The position numbers and the translations under genes are program-made. A model generated the notes under the pieces. That model ran no database searches. It worked only from the letters and a program-made list of their open reading frames with translations, and was not told the DNA's origin. Below are positions 1-9,900 of a stretch of DNA of 64,000 nt, in pieces (positions within the stretch are counted from its first letter, which is position 1; every line of letters begins with the position of its first letter). This DNA is from an uncultured Lachnospiraceae bacterium (GTDB taxonomy: Bacteria; Bacillota; Clostridia; Lachnospirales; Lachnospiraceae): positions 1-64,000 of the forward strand of contig URMK01000011.1 of the NCBI GenBank assembly GCA_900548905.1. Reading direction: 5' to 3'.

Positions 1-87
1 AAAATTCCTTTTCAGTCCCGGGAACGCCACGCAGACAGACGGCGGAAGGCCATTCGTAAACGCGAAGTTTACGTAAAGCAATACATA

Positions 88-124
88 AACAGCCGGTTGG
101 TTTTTCATTCCAACCGGCTGTTGT
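88..124 (-). terminator. Rho-independent terminator of operon B
   Basis: A perfect 11-bp inverted repeat (CAGCCGGTTGG and its complement at 90-100 and 110-120) with a 9-nt loop. On the minus strand it is followed by a U-rich stretch (TTTATGTATT). It lies about 100 nt beyond the isomerase gene that ends at 218, so it most likely ends the GH105-GH112-isomerase operon. Confidence 0.65.
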
Positions 125-217
125 AACAAATAACGTAACCGTACAGATGTGTCTGAACGGTTACCAAAAAAACGGCCAGGAAACATGGGCAGAACGCCAC
201 GTTTTCGCTCCGGCTTT

Positions 218-1054
218 TTACGCATTGTTCCAGAGTTCTTCCATAAATTGTCTTGCCTGTGAGGCATTTTCCGGCAGGGTATCCTCCAGTGTGGCATGGA
301 TATAGGGCTTATCCTTTTTCATAAAACGGATCAGATCGCTGTAATCCATCTCGCCCGTCCCGGCCGCCATGGATACCACCTTCCCGTCTATCCGCCTGAA
401 ATCTTTTACGTGGACTACCGCCACATCCTCTCCCAGCACGTCAATCGCTTCCTTTACCACATCCTTCTGCCTTCCCGCATTGGAGTTATCCAGCAGGTTC
501 ACCGGATCCAGTATGATCTGCAGGTTAGGCGACTGGATGGAACGGAGCACCTGCCGTGCCCGGCGGGAGCTGTAAACAATATGCTGGCAGACCGGCTCTA
601 TCGCCACCACGACTCCCATCTTTTCCGCATACTCCACTACACAGGAAAGGTTTTTGGTAAAGGTATACAGAGCTTCCTCCGTACGGCTGGCCGGATCCGG
701 CGCATAAAGGGAGTTGGGCGTACCGGTTTCCGTTCCCACCACGCCTGCTCCCAGCCAGGAAGCAAAACGGATCTGCGCCCTGTACTTCCCGATTGTATCC
801 GCCAGCCGGACACCGTCGGGATCCGCCAGGTTCAGATAGCAGCCGAGCACAGCCACATCCAGATCGTTTTGGGCGAACAGTTTTTTCAAATACATGGCAA
901 ACCCGGGGGTAAGGGTGGAATTATTGACTTCAAATGTATCGATCACCTTGGCAAGTGCCACATGGGCGCAGGTAAAGCCCTGATCCCTTGTATAGGCAAG
1001 CCTCTCCGGCAATGCCAGAGACGGCGTATCGTGCAGGCGGATTCCTATCTGCAT
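218..1054 (-). CDS. Sugar phosphate isomerase/epimerase-like TIM barrel protein
   Basis: A 278-residue cytoplasmic protein of the xylose-isomerase-like TIM barrel family (AP endonuclease 2 fold). The usual metal ligands are visible: Glu153 (in VAIEP), Asp183 (ILDPVN), His215 (VVHVKDF) and Glu257 (TLEDT). The family interconverts or epimerises ketoses and keto-inositols, and the exact substrate cannot be read from sequence. AAGGAGG lies just before the ATG, and the gene starts 18 nt after the GH112 phosphorylase, so it is the last gene of that operon. By context it may handle a monosaccharide released by the GH105/GH112 pair; that part is inference. Confidence 0.8.
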   Translation of the reverse strand: MQIGIRLHDTPSLALPERLAYTRDQGFTCAHVALAKVIDTFEVNNSTLTPGFAMYLKKLFAQNDLDVAVLGCYLNLADPDGVRLADTIGKYRAQIRFASWLGAGVVGTETGTPNSLYAPDPASRTEEALYTFTKNLSCVVEYAEKMGVVVAIEPVCQHIVYSSRRARQVLRSIQSPNLQIILDPVNLLDNSNAGRQKDVVKEAIDVLGEDVAVVHVKDFRRIDGKVVSMAAGTGEMDYSDLIRFMKKDKPYIHATLEDTLPENASQARQFMEELWNNA

Positions 1055-1072
1055 GTTCTACCTCCTTATGCT

Positions 1073-3244
1073 TCAGACGCGAAGCATTTTTGTGGCATAA
1101 GGCTCCAGCTGCGCTTCCGCCGGCCCTTTTGCCGTCTGTATGGTTGTCTTTTGCGGCATGTCACTGTTGTTGATGACAACAAGACGGCCGCTGCCCGGAT
1201 AATAAGCGCATTCCGTATAACAATTATCCGTAAGATAAAGCCCGTCCCTGTCTTCTCCCCCTGCAAGCATAATGAGGTTTAAAAGCAGCCTTGTATTTTC
1301 CACCGTCTTTTCAAAGGATGCCATATAAATCCCCATGCCGCTGCCGAACCGGTTCACGGTCAGGGTGGGAACCCCTCCGTCCTCCGCCAGCACTTTGGCA
1401 TTTCCATCCGTAAGGAAAGGAATTCCCTTCCGGTAATCACCGGTTTTCCTGACAAAGCTGCCCTCCGGCATAAGCCCTTCTTCCGCCTCCAGGTCAAATT
1501 CCCATTTTCCGTGGCAGATACGCGCCCCGGTGTCCTCGTCCACACCCAGCACAGGCGCCATGCGGAAGAAAGAGTCATAGCCTTCCACGGCGGAAGGTTC
1601 ATTCACGCCGATAAAAGCGCCGCCTTCATAGACGAAGCGTGTCAGCTTCTCCACAACAGCCGTGTTCTTCCATGCATCCCCGCCGCTCCAGGCACTTCCT
1701 GCAAATCCGGCATTAATCACCACATCCGCTTGTTCCAGCGCTCCGTTCAGAACATCCTCAAAGCTGATAAAGGATACGTCTACCGGAAGGCCGGAAAGCG
1801 CTTCATTGATATGGATCAGATCATTCCTATACGTCTCATGGAAATGTCCGGAAAGGGTCCAGGAGCGCAGTTTTCCCCAATAATGCAGCACGGCAACCCT
1901 GGTGCGTATGCTGTGGGGCTTTCCTTCTTTATGGAACTCCCCTATAGTACGGAATTCATCCGACACCTGTTCTATGTAGTCACAAAAATCCGGATAATCC
2001 TCCACCAGATGGAGATAACCTCCCAGGCCGATCCGCTGGACAGGCTCCCTGAGCAGTGCCCTTCTCACGCTGTTCCAGTATTTTTTCGCCTCCAGTGTGG
2101 GATCCCCGCCTTCCATAAAGGTTGGCGCACCGCCCAGGCCCACCGGGAACAGATACGGGTGAAGGCGCAGCTCATGGGTATCCACCTTCACACCGGCACA
2201 AAGCCTGGCCTCATAGCCGGAGAACACGCATTTAATCAGCCCGTCGAAGCCGAATTCCTCAAACCTGCCGTTATAAGGCTCGATTCCCACCCAGCTGTCA
2301 TCGTAAAATACATATGCCTTTTTACCATATGCATGCACCATATCAATCAGCTTTCGGCCGAAAGAAATGACGAAATCATTGATAAATTCCATCCAGTCCG
2401 CTTTTTTCCGGTTTCCGGGCATATGGGTCACATGCTGCTTCCCCTGATTGACAAAATCCTCGGCAGTCAGCTCGTATCCGTATTTTACCGCGAAATCATC
2501 CAATGCTTTTTCACTCACGGTAAAATCATAGGAACCCCAGTCTGTAAACAAGTTTCTGTTTTTTACACTGCTTCCCCAGATCCATACAAAATTATAAAAC
2601 ATAGAAGTAAAACGCACGACGGTTGTCGCCGGATGGGTTTCACACCACTCCTTCATCCAGTCCAGCAAAAACTCCTGGGCTTTAGGATAGATGGGATCAA
2701 TCTGCATCAGATGCTCCTTATCCCAATTGTTGGTAGTATGGTTATACATGGAAATCTCTTCCCAAATACGGTATGCCATAAAGCTTACCGTATAGGTATG
2801 CCAGGCCGCCGGCTCCTCAATGACAACGCAGCCCTGCTCCCTGTCATAGTTCCATTTTCCCCTGTCCAGCAGGGTATCTGTCGTTCTGTCATACACCTGC
2901 CAGTACCGGAAAGCCCTCTCGCTGTCATTGATCATAAACTGCTCTTCAAAAAAATCCTTCATCAGGGAAACAGTAAGCTTTCCTTCCGCCGCCACTGCCG
3001 GATTTGTCATCAGGAAGCACTGCTGCAGCTTATCCTGATTTTCCTCCGCCCACGCATTATGATCTCGGATCATACAGATGGTAGAATAAATCCCGTATCC
3101 CGCATCCAGTATTTCATCGGACAGCACCGTTCCGTCGCTGTCACGGATAACATCGGCCCCCCATTTCTCCGCCAGCTCCAACGTCAGCTTTTCATATCCC
3201 GATTCTCCCGGCAGGGTAAAGCTCCCTTTTCTTTTTTCACTCAT
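1073..3244 (-). CDS. GH112 beta-galactosyl phosphorylase (galactosyl-N-acetylhexosamine or galactosyl-rhamnose type)
   Basis: A 723-residue cytoplasmic enzyme of family GH112, which phosphorolyses a beta-galactosyl disaccharide to galactose 1-phosphate plus the acceptor sugar. Family signatures are the N-terminal FTLPGESGYEKL and WGADVIRDSDGT, the central SMYNHTTNNW, and YVFYDDSWVG. Asp316 in that last motif aligns with the catalytic acid of Bifidobacterium lacto-N-biose phosphorylase. There is no signal peptide, as expected for a phosphorylase acting on imported disaccharide. Known members use galacto-N-biose or lacto-N-biose, or D-galactosyl-beta-1,4-L-rhamnose. The GH105 gene 60 nt upstream favours the galactosyl-rhamnose activity, but this is inference. 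The start follows AAGGAGT. Confidence 0.88.
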   Translation of the reverse strand: MSEKRKGSFTLPGESGYEKLTLELAEKWGADVIRDSDGTVLSDEILDAGYGIYSTICMIRDHNAWAEENQDKLQQCFLMTNPAVAAEGKLTVSLMKDFFEEQFMINDSERAFRYWQVYDRTTDTLLDRGKWNYDREQGCVVIEEPAAWHTYTVSFMAYRIWEEISMYNHTTNNWDKEHLMQIDPIYPKAQEFLLDWMKEWCETHPATTVVRFTSMFYNFVWIWGSSVKNRNLFTDWGSYDFTVSEKALDDFAVKYGYELTAEDFVNQGKQHVTHMPGNRKKADWMEFINDFVISFGRKLIDMVHAYGKKAYVFYDDSWVGIEPYNGRFEEFGFDGLIKCVFSGYEARLCAGVKVDTHELRLHPYLFPVGLGGAPTFMEGGDPTLEAKKYWNSVRRALLREPVQRIGLGGYLHLVEDYPDFCDYIEQVSDEFRTIGEFHKEGKPHSIRTRVAVLHYWGKLRSWTLSGHFHETYRNDLIHINEALSGLPVDVSFISFEDVLNGALEQADVVINAGFAGSAWSGGDAWKNTAVVEKLTRFVYEGGAFIGVNEPSAVEGYDSFFRMAPVLGVDEDTGARICHGKWEFDLEAEEGLMPEGSFVRKTGDYRKGIPFLTDGNAKVLAEDGGVPTLTVNRFGSGMGIYMASFEKTVENTRLLLNLIMLAGGEDRDGLYLTDNCYTECAYYPGSGRLVVINNSDMPQKTTIQTAKGPAEAQLEPYATKMLRV

Positions 3245-3304
3245 TCTGTCTTACTCCTTATTCCTTTGCTTTTATTTCACCGTACCTGTTTTGTTCCTTC
3301 CTTT

Positions 3305-4357
3305 TTATAAAGCGCCGTCCTTTGAAACATTGCCTGCGGCGAGCAGCCCGGAGAAAAAGGCCAGTGCCAATCCCTGTCCCCAGCCCTGGATCCAGCGTCT
3401 GGAAATATCCCTGTAACCGTCTCTGTCCTTCATAACCGCAGTCCCCGCGGATACATTCATCACCTTGCCGTCCTTGCCCACATTTTCCAGGATCCCTTTT
3501 ATAGCTTTGTTTATGTATCTGGAATGCAGCGGGTTTCCCTTTTCCAACATAGCCGCCGCAATTCCGGCGGAAGCGGAAACCTCTTCATAGGAATCCTCAT
3601 CATCAAGTATCGTCCGCCACAGCCCGTTTTCCGTCTGCAGCAGCTTCAATGCGGCAAGCTGCTCGTTCAGCGAACCGGTCACCTCCAGATATTTCGGATA
3701 CAGGTAAGCCTCCGGCAGGACACTGCCCACCTGGGACATGGTATAAGCCGCCCATGCATTTGCCCTTCCCCAGTAAAAGCCTGACATATGATCGCCTGTA
3801 ATATTATTGTAGCCATGATAATACAGACCTGTTTCCGGATTCTGCAGATAATGGATATGCCAGTAATACTGGTTCAGCGCATCCTCAATCATTTCTGCAT
3901 TTTTAAGCTTCACCCCTACCCGCAGCAGGAAAAACGCTGCCATAAACAGGGTATCCGCCCAGGCCTGTTCCGGGAAATCATTCTTCGCCGATACCGTATG
4001 CTGAAGCACATGATCTCCGAAACGCAGGGCATCCTCCTGCAGATAATGCACCTTACTCATAACCACATCCCAATATTTCTCATCCCCGGTAGCCTCATAA
4101 AGGGTAATCAGACAATGTCCCATGGCGCACGTATTCACCGTCCACACAGGCGGAAGCCCCAGCTCCATATATTCATCAATCCTATCCTTTAAAAGCGTCA
4201 GATACTCCTCTTTCTTGGTGATCTCCCATGCCCTGGAAATCCCGTAATAGGCCACGCCGCAGGGCCAGTCCCAGGTCAGATCCATATTCATGGTTTTTTG
4301 CACAATACGATCGATTGCATCTTCAATTTGGTTCCTGTCAAAATCCAGTTTTAACAT
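3305..4357 (-). CDS. GH105 unsaturated rhamnogalacturonyl hydrolase-like protein
   Basis: About 350 residues of the GH88/GH105 (alpha/alpha)6-barrel family, which removes the 4,5-unsaturated uronic acid left by polysaccharide lyases. Family motifs are VNTCAMGHCL near residue 76, WADTLFMA with the likely catalytic Asp135, and FYWGRANAW near 195. I chose the ATG at 4357, preceded by GAGAGGGAC; a longer frame reaching 4393 has no good binding site. There is no signal peptide, so it acts in the cytoplasm on imported oligosaccharides, as YteR and YesR do in Bacillus subtilis. It is the first gene of operon B, divergent from an AraC gene at 4756. Confidence 0.87.
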   Translation of the reverse strand: MLKLDFDRNQIEDAIDRIVQKTMNMDLTWDWPCGVAYYGISRAWEITKKEEYLTLLKDRIDEYMELGLPPVWTVNTCAMGHCLITLYEATGDEKYWDVVMSKVHYLQEDALRFGDHVLQHTVSAKNDFPEQAWADTLFMAAFFLLRVGVKLKNAEMIEDALNQYYWHIHYLQNPETGLYYHGYNNITGDHMSGFYWGRANAWAAYTMSQVGSVLPEAYLYPKYLEVTGSLNEQLAALKLLQTENGLWRTILDDEDSYEEVSASAGIAAAMLEKGNPLHSRYINKAIKGILENVGKDGKVMNVSAGTAVMKDRDGYRDISRRWIQGWGQGLALAFFSGLLAAGNVSKDGAL

Positions 4358-4755
4358 AAGTCCCTCTCTTTCTCCGGAAACTCCGGCACGCATCCCTATT
4401 ATGCATTAACCATAAAATAATTTACTCCCAATTTCTATTTAATTTCAATTATATACTTTGCAATTTCAACCATTTATGATATATTCTTTTTAGCTTTTAT
4501 CTATTATTTTAAATATATTTATAACATAATTTACCTCAAATCCGTCAAATTGCATATTTTTTTAATATTTCACCTTTTTTAATGGTTTTTCTATACAATT
4601 TATTGCATTTTGTATCCGTTATTTATTTAACATTTTGGTTGTTATAATTATAATTTACCTTTTCCTAAACGAAAAGCCCCACCCCTTTTACCTTACGCAT
4701 TTCCAGCGCCGGTGTTACGGGGCACGGCGCTTATGAGAAAAAAGGAGTCCCTCTT
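4358..4755. promoter_or_regulatory. Divergent promoter region between GH105 operon and araC-type gene
   Basis: A 398-nt, very AT-rich spacer with no gene. On the minus strand, TATAAT occurs within AAAGTATATAATTGAAA around 4450-4475 with only a weak -35, as is usual for promoters needing an AraC activator. On the plus strand, two overlapping TATAAT hexamers lie at 4643-4654, also with a poor -35. The regulator at 4756 probably binds here. The binding site itself is not identified. Confidence 0.45.
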
Positions 4756-5745
4756 ATGTCCAAACCTAAAAACACCGTTATGGAATACCGCAACTATTAC
4801 CTTCCGATGGATTTTCCGGTTCTCGTCCTCACCGGCGGGCATTGGAAAATTTCGGACATCCCCAGCAGCCGTCTGCATTTCCACAACTGCCTGGAAATCG
4901 GGCTGTGCCATTCCCACAGCGGCACAATGAAATTTTACAGCGAGCCTATGCCCTTCAAAGAGGGAGATGTCACTTGCATCCCACGTAATATCCCTCACAC
5001 CACCTATTCCGATCCGGGGACCGAAAGCCGCTGGTCATATATCATGTTTGATCCCGCCGAGCTTTTCAAGGGTCTGTTCCTCACCCCGGATGGCGGCCCC
5101 GGCCTTCCCCTGTTTTCTTATCAAAAATACCGTCATATCCTGCCCCGGGAGGAATATCCCCACATCCACTATCTGTCTCTTTCCATCGTCAGGGAAATGG
5201 AGGAGAAACGGCCCAATTATCAGGTATGTGTCAAAGGGCTTTTGCTGGCCCTTTCCATCGAACTGAACCGGATTCAGGAACAGGCCAACCAGGAACCGGA
5301 TGCGTTTCCCGGCTCCTCCCCCCGCGCCTCGCTGCCGGAAAATGCTCTTATCATCTCGCCTGCCCTGGATTATATAGAAGATAATTACAGCACACAGTTT
5401 CCCATGGACGTGCTGGCGGAGGTATGCCATATGAGCCTCACCCATTTCCGCCGTATTTTCCATACCATCATGCGCACCAGCCCTCTGGACTATCTGAACA
5501 GTACCCGGATCATGAAGGCTTGTAACCTACTGCGCAGCACGGAAGAATCCATTCTCACCATTTCAGAAATGGTGGGGTTTGCTTCCGTCTCCAATTTCAA
5601 CCGCCATTTCCAGGCTGTTATCCATATGACGCCCCGGGAATACCGGAGCCAGATGCTCCAGGCCCACCAAAAGACTGGGATCGACTCCCGGCAGACCATC
5701 CTGGAATTCACCGGATGGATGGCGCCGGAAGCCGATCCCAATTAA
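4756..5745 (+). CDS. AraC family transcriptional regulator with N-terminal cupin domain
   Basis: A 329-residue regulator. The N-terminal part (about 1-170) is a cupin-type sugar-sensing domain (HFHNCLEIGLCHSHSG and FKEGDVTCIPRNIPHTTY are typical). The C-terminal part (about 200-300) is the double helix-turn-helix AraC domain (MDVLAEVCHMSLTHFRRIF, then ISEMVGFASVSNFNRHF). AAAGGAGT precedes the start. It is divergent from the GH105 operon and most likely activates it when a sugar ligand is present. A close paralogue stands at 15,644 in the equivalent position for operon A, and the two share long identical stretches such as GDVTCIPRNIPHTTYS. Confidence 0.92.
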   Translation: MSKPKNTVMEYRNYYLPMDFPVLVLTGGHWKISDIPSSRLHFHNCLEIGLCHSHSGTMKFYSEPMPFKEGDVTCIPRNIPHTTYSDPGTESRWSYIMFDPAELFKGLFLTPDGGPGLPLFSYQKYRHILPREEYPHIHYLSLSIVREMEEKRPNYQVCVKGLLLALSIELNRIQEQANQEPDAFPGSSPRASLPENALIISPALDYIEDNYSTQFPMDVLAEVCHMSLTHFRRIFHTIMRTSPLDYLNSTRIMKACNLLRSTEESILTISEMVGFASVSNFNRHFQAVIHMTPREYRSQMLQAHQKTGIDSRQTILEFTGWMAPEADPN

Positions 5746-5783
5746 AACCTGTTCTTAGATAAATACCCTGCCTGCCGTCCGTC

Positions 5784-6827
5784 TTACCGGTAGAATTCCT
5801 CCAGCGCTTCCTTTACCGCATAATAGGCCGGTTTGGGCCTGCATCCGGTATCCACGATTCCCCAGAAGCATTCCGCCGGGCAGTCCGGCTCTCCGCAGTG
5901 ATAGCAATGATAGGCATCCCGCCAGCAGAACATGAAAGAGCCCAGACAATGGGGATGTTCCGCAAAAATACGCAGCCCCCTTCTGAAATAATCCGCCTGT
6001 ATCTGAGGTGTATGCCCTCCTTCCGCCTGGTTAAACCATCGCTTCGTATAGCAAACCTCATTCAGCCCTAACGGGATCTGTGCCGGATCCGGCTTTTCCT
6101 CCGCCATCTGTCCGTCGGAGGAATAGCCCCACTCATTTGCCAGCACCGGAAGAGCGTATCTGTCATACAGCCCGTCTATCACGCCGATCCAGTCCTGTAC
6201 ATCGCCGGGCTGCCAGGATCCGAAATATTGATCCACTCCCATATAATAAAAGGGATGCCCTTCCCGGTAAACCAAATCCGCAATTCTGACAGCATTTTCA
6301 TTATAGCAGGAAATATTGATCCCGCACCTTGCCCGGGGATTGGCCCTGCGGATTCCCTCCGCACTGGCTCTGGCGGTGTCCGCCAGGATATCATCCGCAT
6401 AATCATTGGAAAATACGGGGATATCAATTTCATTCATACACTGCCAGTAGATTCCGGCGGCTTCTCCCAGATCCTCGCAGATAAATCGCATGGTTTCCCT
6501 CACGTTCTCATAAAAAGCTTCCGTCCCCTTTTCTCCCACGAAATCCGGGAAATGCTCATGCCAGCAGGTCTTCCCTTCCTTTTCGTCATAAGTAAATCCC
6601 CCCAGAGGAGGCGTGGCCGGCATAACCTGGAAGCCTCTTTCGTGTGTATCCCGGATCTCCTGCCGTGCCTGTATGTATTCCTCACTCAGAGTGCCGAACA
6701 TTTTGTCCGTCCAGGGAAAGCAGATATTCAGGCGCATCCACTCCACCCCAAGCTCCTTTACCATCTCATATTCCCCGCTCGTGTTATATGCAAAAACAAT
6801 CCCCTTTATTTTTTCTGATGCCTTCAT
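5784..6827 (-). CDS. Clan GH-A-like glycoside hydrolase, family not assigned
   Basis: A 347-residue TIM-barrel protein with the layout of a clan GH-A retaining glycosidase: WQCMNEIDIP with the likely acid/base Glu133 at the end of strand 4, and VLANEWGYSS with the likely nucleophile Glu231 at strand 7. It has no signal peptide, so it probably acts on imported oligosaccharide. I cannot place it in a numbered family. A beta-galactosidase or beta-galactanase-like activity would suit the neighbours but is inference. AGGAGGAAAA precedes the ATG. It is the last gene of operon A and converges with the AraC gene that ends at 5745. Confidence 0.68.
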   Translation of the reverse strand: MKASEKIKGIVFAYNTSGEYEMVKELGVEWMRLNICFPWTDKMFGTLSEEYIQARQEIRDTHERGFQVMPATPPLGGFTYDEKEGKTCWHEHFPDFVGEKGTEAFYENVRETMRFICEDLGEAAGIYWQCMNEIDIPVFSNDYADDILADTARASAEGIRRANPRARCGINISCYNENAVRIADLVYREGHPFYYMGVDQYFGSWQPGDVQDWIGVIDGLYDRYALPVLANEWGYSSDGQMAEEKPDPAQIPLGLNEVCYTKRWFNQAEGGHTPQIQADYFRRGLRIFAEHPHCLGSFMFCWRDAYHCYHCGEPDCPAECFWGIVDTGCRPKPAYYAVKEALEEFYR

Positions 6828-6844
6828 ACCCTAATTTTCCTCCT

Positions 6845-6900
6845 TCTTCATAACGGTTCAATTCCTGCGCGGCAAATGCGCAGGCCTGCCAGAATCGTTA
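6845..6900. other. Stem-loop between the DUF5107 gene and the GH-A gene
   Basis: CCTGCGC and GCGCAGG pair around a 7-nt loop (6864-6884). An outer pairing of TAACGGTTC with GAATCGTTA extends the stem. No U-tract follows on the minus strand, so it looks like an mRNA processing or stabilising hairpin rather than a terminator. Confidence 0.4.
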
Positions 6901-9900
6901 CCCTTCTTCTTCAATAATAGTCAGCCATGCCAGTTGCGCTCCCCAGAAAGCCGCCAGTTCCTTCTCCGCTGCGGCTTCTGTCTTTCTCCCAAGTCCTGTC
7001 AGCGCATAAAACCTCGCCGGATGGGCCTTTACATGATTCGCCCTGCGCACCTCATGTTCTCCCGGCAGATTGGAAACAAAGCCTCCGAAATAGGGAAGCC
7101 TGTCGTCATCCTTCAGCAGGGCGCCGGCATCCTCCAGCATCTGCCGGTACAGGCCGGCCGCTTCTTTTTCCCTTCCCAGGCGCCGCAGCGCACAGCCTGT
7201 ATAGAAATCACTTTCATCCAAACGGCCCACCGCATGGGAGGCGGCTTTCTGATACCATTCCAGGGCCTCCTCCCGGCGGCCTTCCGCCTCCAGTACCTCC
7301 GCCATATAATAATACACCGCCGCCTCCCGCGCCATAACGCCGCGGCCCTCGTGATAGTTCTCCGGATACTCCAGCGCCTTTTCGAAAAGGTCAATGGCTT
7401 CTTTGTTTTTCCCTTCCCTGCGTGCCCGCCTTCCTAACTGGATATAAGCCAGGATATGCGCCTTTACCAGGATTCCTTCTCCTCCTTCATAGGGATGGAA
7501 AACATGGTTTTTCAAACACTCTGCCGCTTTCTCCGGCATTCCCGCTTCGTTGTACAAAACCAGCTGCAGGTGATACAGATCCTCTCTTTTACGGACCTGC
7601 TCCGGGTATTCCTCCAACAGCTCCAGAAGCTTTCTCACCGGCTCGCCGCACTGCTTCCGTATTTCCAAGAGTTCCAGAAGGAAACGTGCGTCCGGGCCGG
7701 CAGCTGCCATGCCTGTTCCGCCATCCACAGCATCCGCAGAACCTGTCTTTGCCATAGAAAATGCCTTTTCCATAGAATATGCCTTTTCCATAGCGAACGC
7801 CTTCTCCATCTCCCTGCGCGCCCCTGTTTTATCCCCGCAGACTTCCAGAAGAGCCAAAGCCAGACACCGGTGGGCCTGATAAAGCCCTTCCTCTCTCAAG
7901 ACTGCTTCCTGCCAGTATTTCATGCCTTCTTCCCGGTTATCCCTTCCATAATACAGGCATCCCAGATAATAGGCGCTGCGTCCGCCGTCAATGCCTTTGT
8001 CCCATGCATATTCCAATACTTTTTTATCCATATCCGTATAAGGGAAACAATAATCTCCGGGATCCTCTCCCGCTTTTTTCAGGAACGTAACGGCTTCCTC
8101 CTCTTTCCCCAGGCCTGCTGCCGCATAGGCACAGTCATACAAAACCAAGGGATCGGCAGGAGCTTTCTCCCCTAACGCCAATACCTCCTGCCAGGCTCCC
8201 AGCTCCAGATAGGCGGATAGCAGGACTCTCCACGCGGTTTTCCGATCCCCCAGAACCGCCTGCAGCCTTTCCAGGCCTTCTTCTCCCTGTAAAAACCAGT
8301 TTTCGCCCAGGCTCCCATAAGCCATGGGATCGATTTCCAGCATTCTCCGGTTCACCCGGGCGGCTTCCTGCGCCTTTCCTGTTTTCCGCAGGATAAAGGC
8401 CTTCAGGAAAAAAAGCTCCGGGCTTTCCCCGTTCCCCGCAAGCGCCTCTCCGACACAGCTTTCGGCCGTTTCCATATCCCCCTTTCGCACAGACAGTTTT
8501 GCCGCCTGCTTCAGACCGGCTCCCTTGTACCCGTAATTCCAGGCCGCCTTCCGGTAATAACGGACGGCTTCCTCCTCCTGCCCGTTTGCCTCCAAAGCCC
8601 AGGCATAGTTAAAGCAATATTCCCCGTCCCTGGGATTGGGGTTGCGCAGCATACAGCGCCTCACGGCCCGCTCAAAACAGCCCAGTGCCTCCGCAAAGTT
8701 CCCGCCCCGCATCAGCAGCAGGCCCATGGCATTATTACAGCGGCAGTCTCCCGGATCCCTCCGCAGGGCTTCCCGGTAGTAATCCACGGCCCGCAGCGTC
8801 ACATGACGGTACTGCTCCAAATGCAGCCCTTCCAGGTACAGCTCCTCCTGGCTGGTGATTTCTTCCGGCCGTCTGGCAGGTTTGTGGGGAACAGGCTTCT
8901 CTCTGTCCCGGAAAAAAGGCGGCCGCCGGTTATAGGAAACCAGTTCCGTTCCCCCTTCGTCATAAAGGCCCGCCGACACATCCTTCTCCTCTGTCAGCTT
9001 AGGAACCTTAAGGCTTCTGCACACAGGCTGTCCGGGCCCGATGGACACCTCTTCTTCCCAAAGAGTTTCCCCCTTTACCGCCACCCGGATCCGGGCTTTT
9101 TCATGGACCGCCGTAGCATTGAAGCATATCTCCAGGCTGCCTTTTGTACACAGGAATCCCACCGCTGCGTCCTTCCCCGCATTCTTCAGCCCGGGCATAT
9201 CGGACAAGGCATACCAGGTCTGCTCAAAGGTCTTGGTTTCATCCGGCGCTATAAAGGAAAAATCCGGCTGGTTGTCGGTATAACAGCCTGTCATAATTTC
9301 CAGATAAGCCCCATCTTCATCCGTCAGGTTCTTGTGCCACACATCCCCGAATTCCCGGCTTCCCCATGTGAAAAATTTCTTACCCACGGACACATGGTGA
9401 TCTGCCACATGTACCGTCCCCCTCTTTCTTCCATGGTCATAACCGCCCATAAAATTATAATCGGAATTCAGGATAAAGAAGGAGGCCGGCGAGGGAATGT
9501 TTTTATACCATGTGATATCCGTCCCTTCCCCAAAATCCGCTCTGGCAAATTCCCCTTTAACCACCGGGAACGGGGATACCGCATCCTTGTAATGATAAGT
9601 GATATAATCCACATCCGGCGGGAACTGCAGCTGGTAATCCGGGTTGGCATGAACCGCCAGATTGGCCCACCAGTGAAAGGTCTGTGCGGCATTTCCCGGA
9701 TTATACAGCCTGGTCTTTACCGTCACATAGGCTTTATCGGGCCAGATGGTTACCCCCACCATCCCTTTCATACCGAATAACGGTTCATATTCCCCCATCC
9801 AGGCAGTCTCCGATCCATCCTCTCCCGTTTCGATCCAGGAATCCACAGGCATATAAGTGGTAGGTCTGTGATGCTGCGGCCAATTAAATTCTATCCCGCC

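Noticed and set aside
1511..3310. A 599-codon plus-strand frame opposite the GH112 gene
   Set aside because: Antisense shadow of a clear GH112 gene, with no binding site and no recognisable domain.
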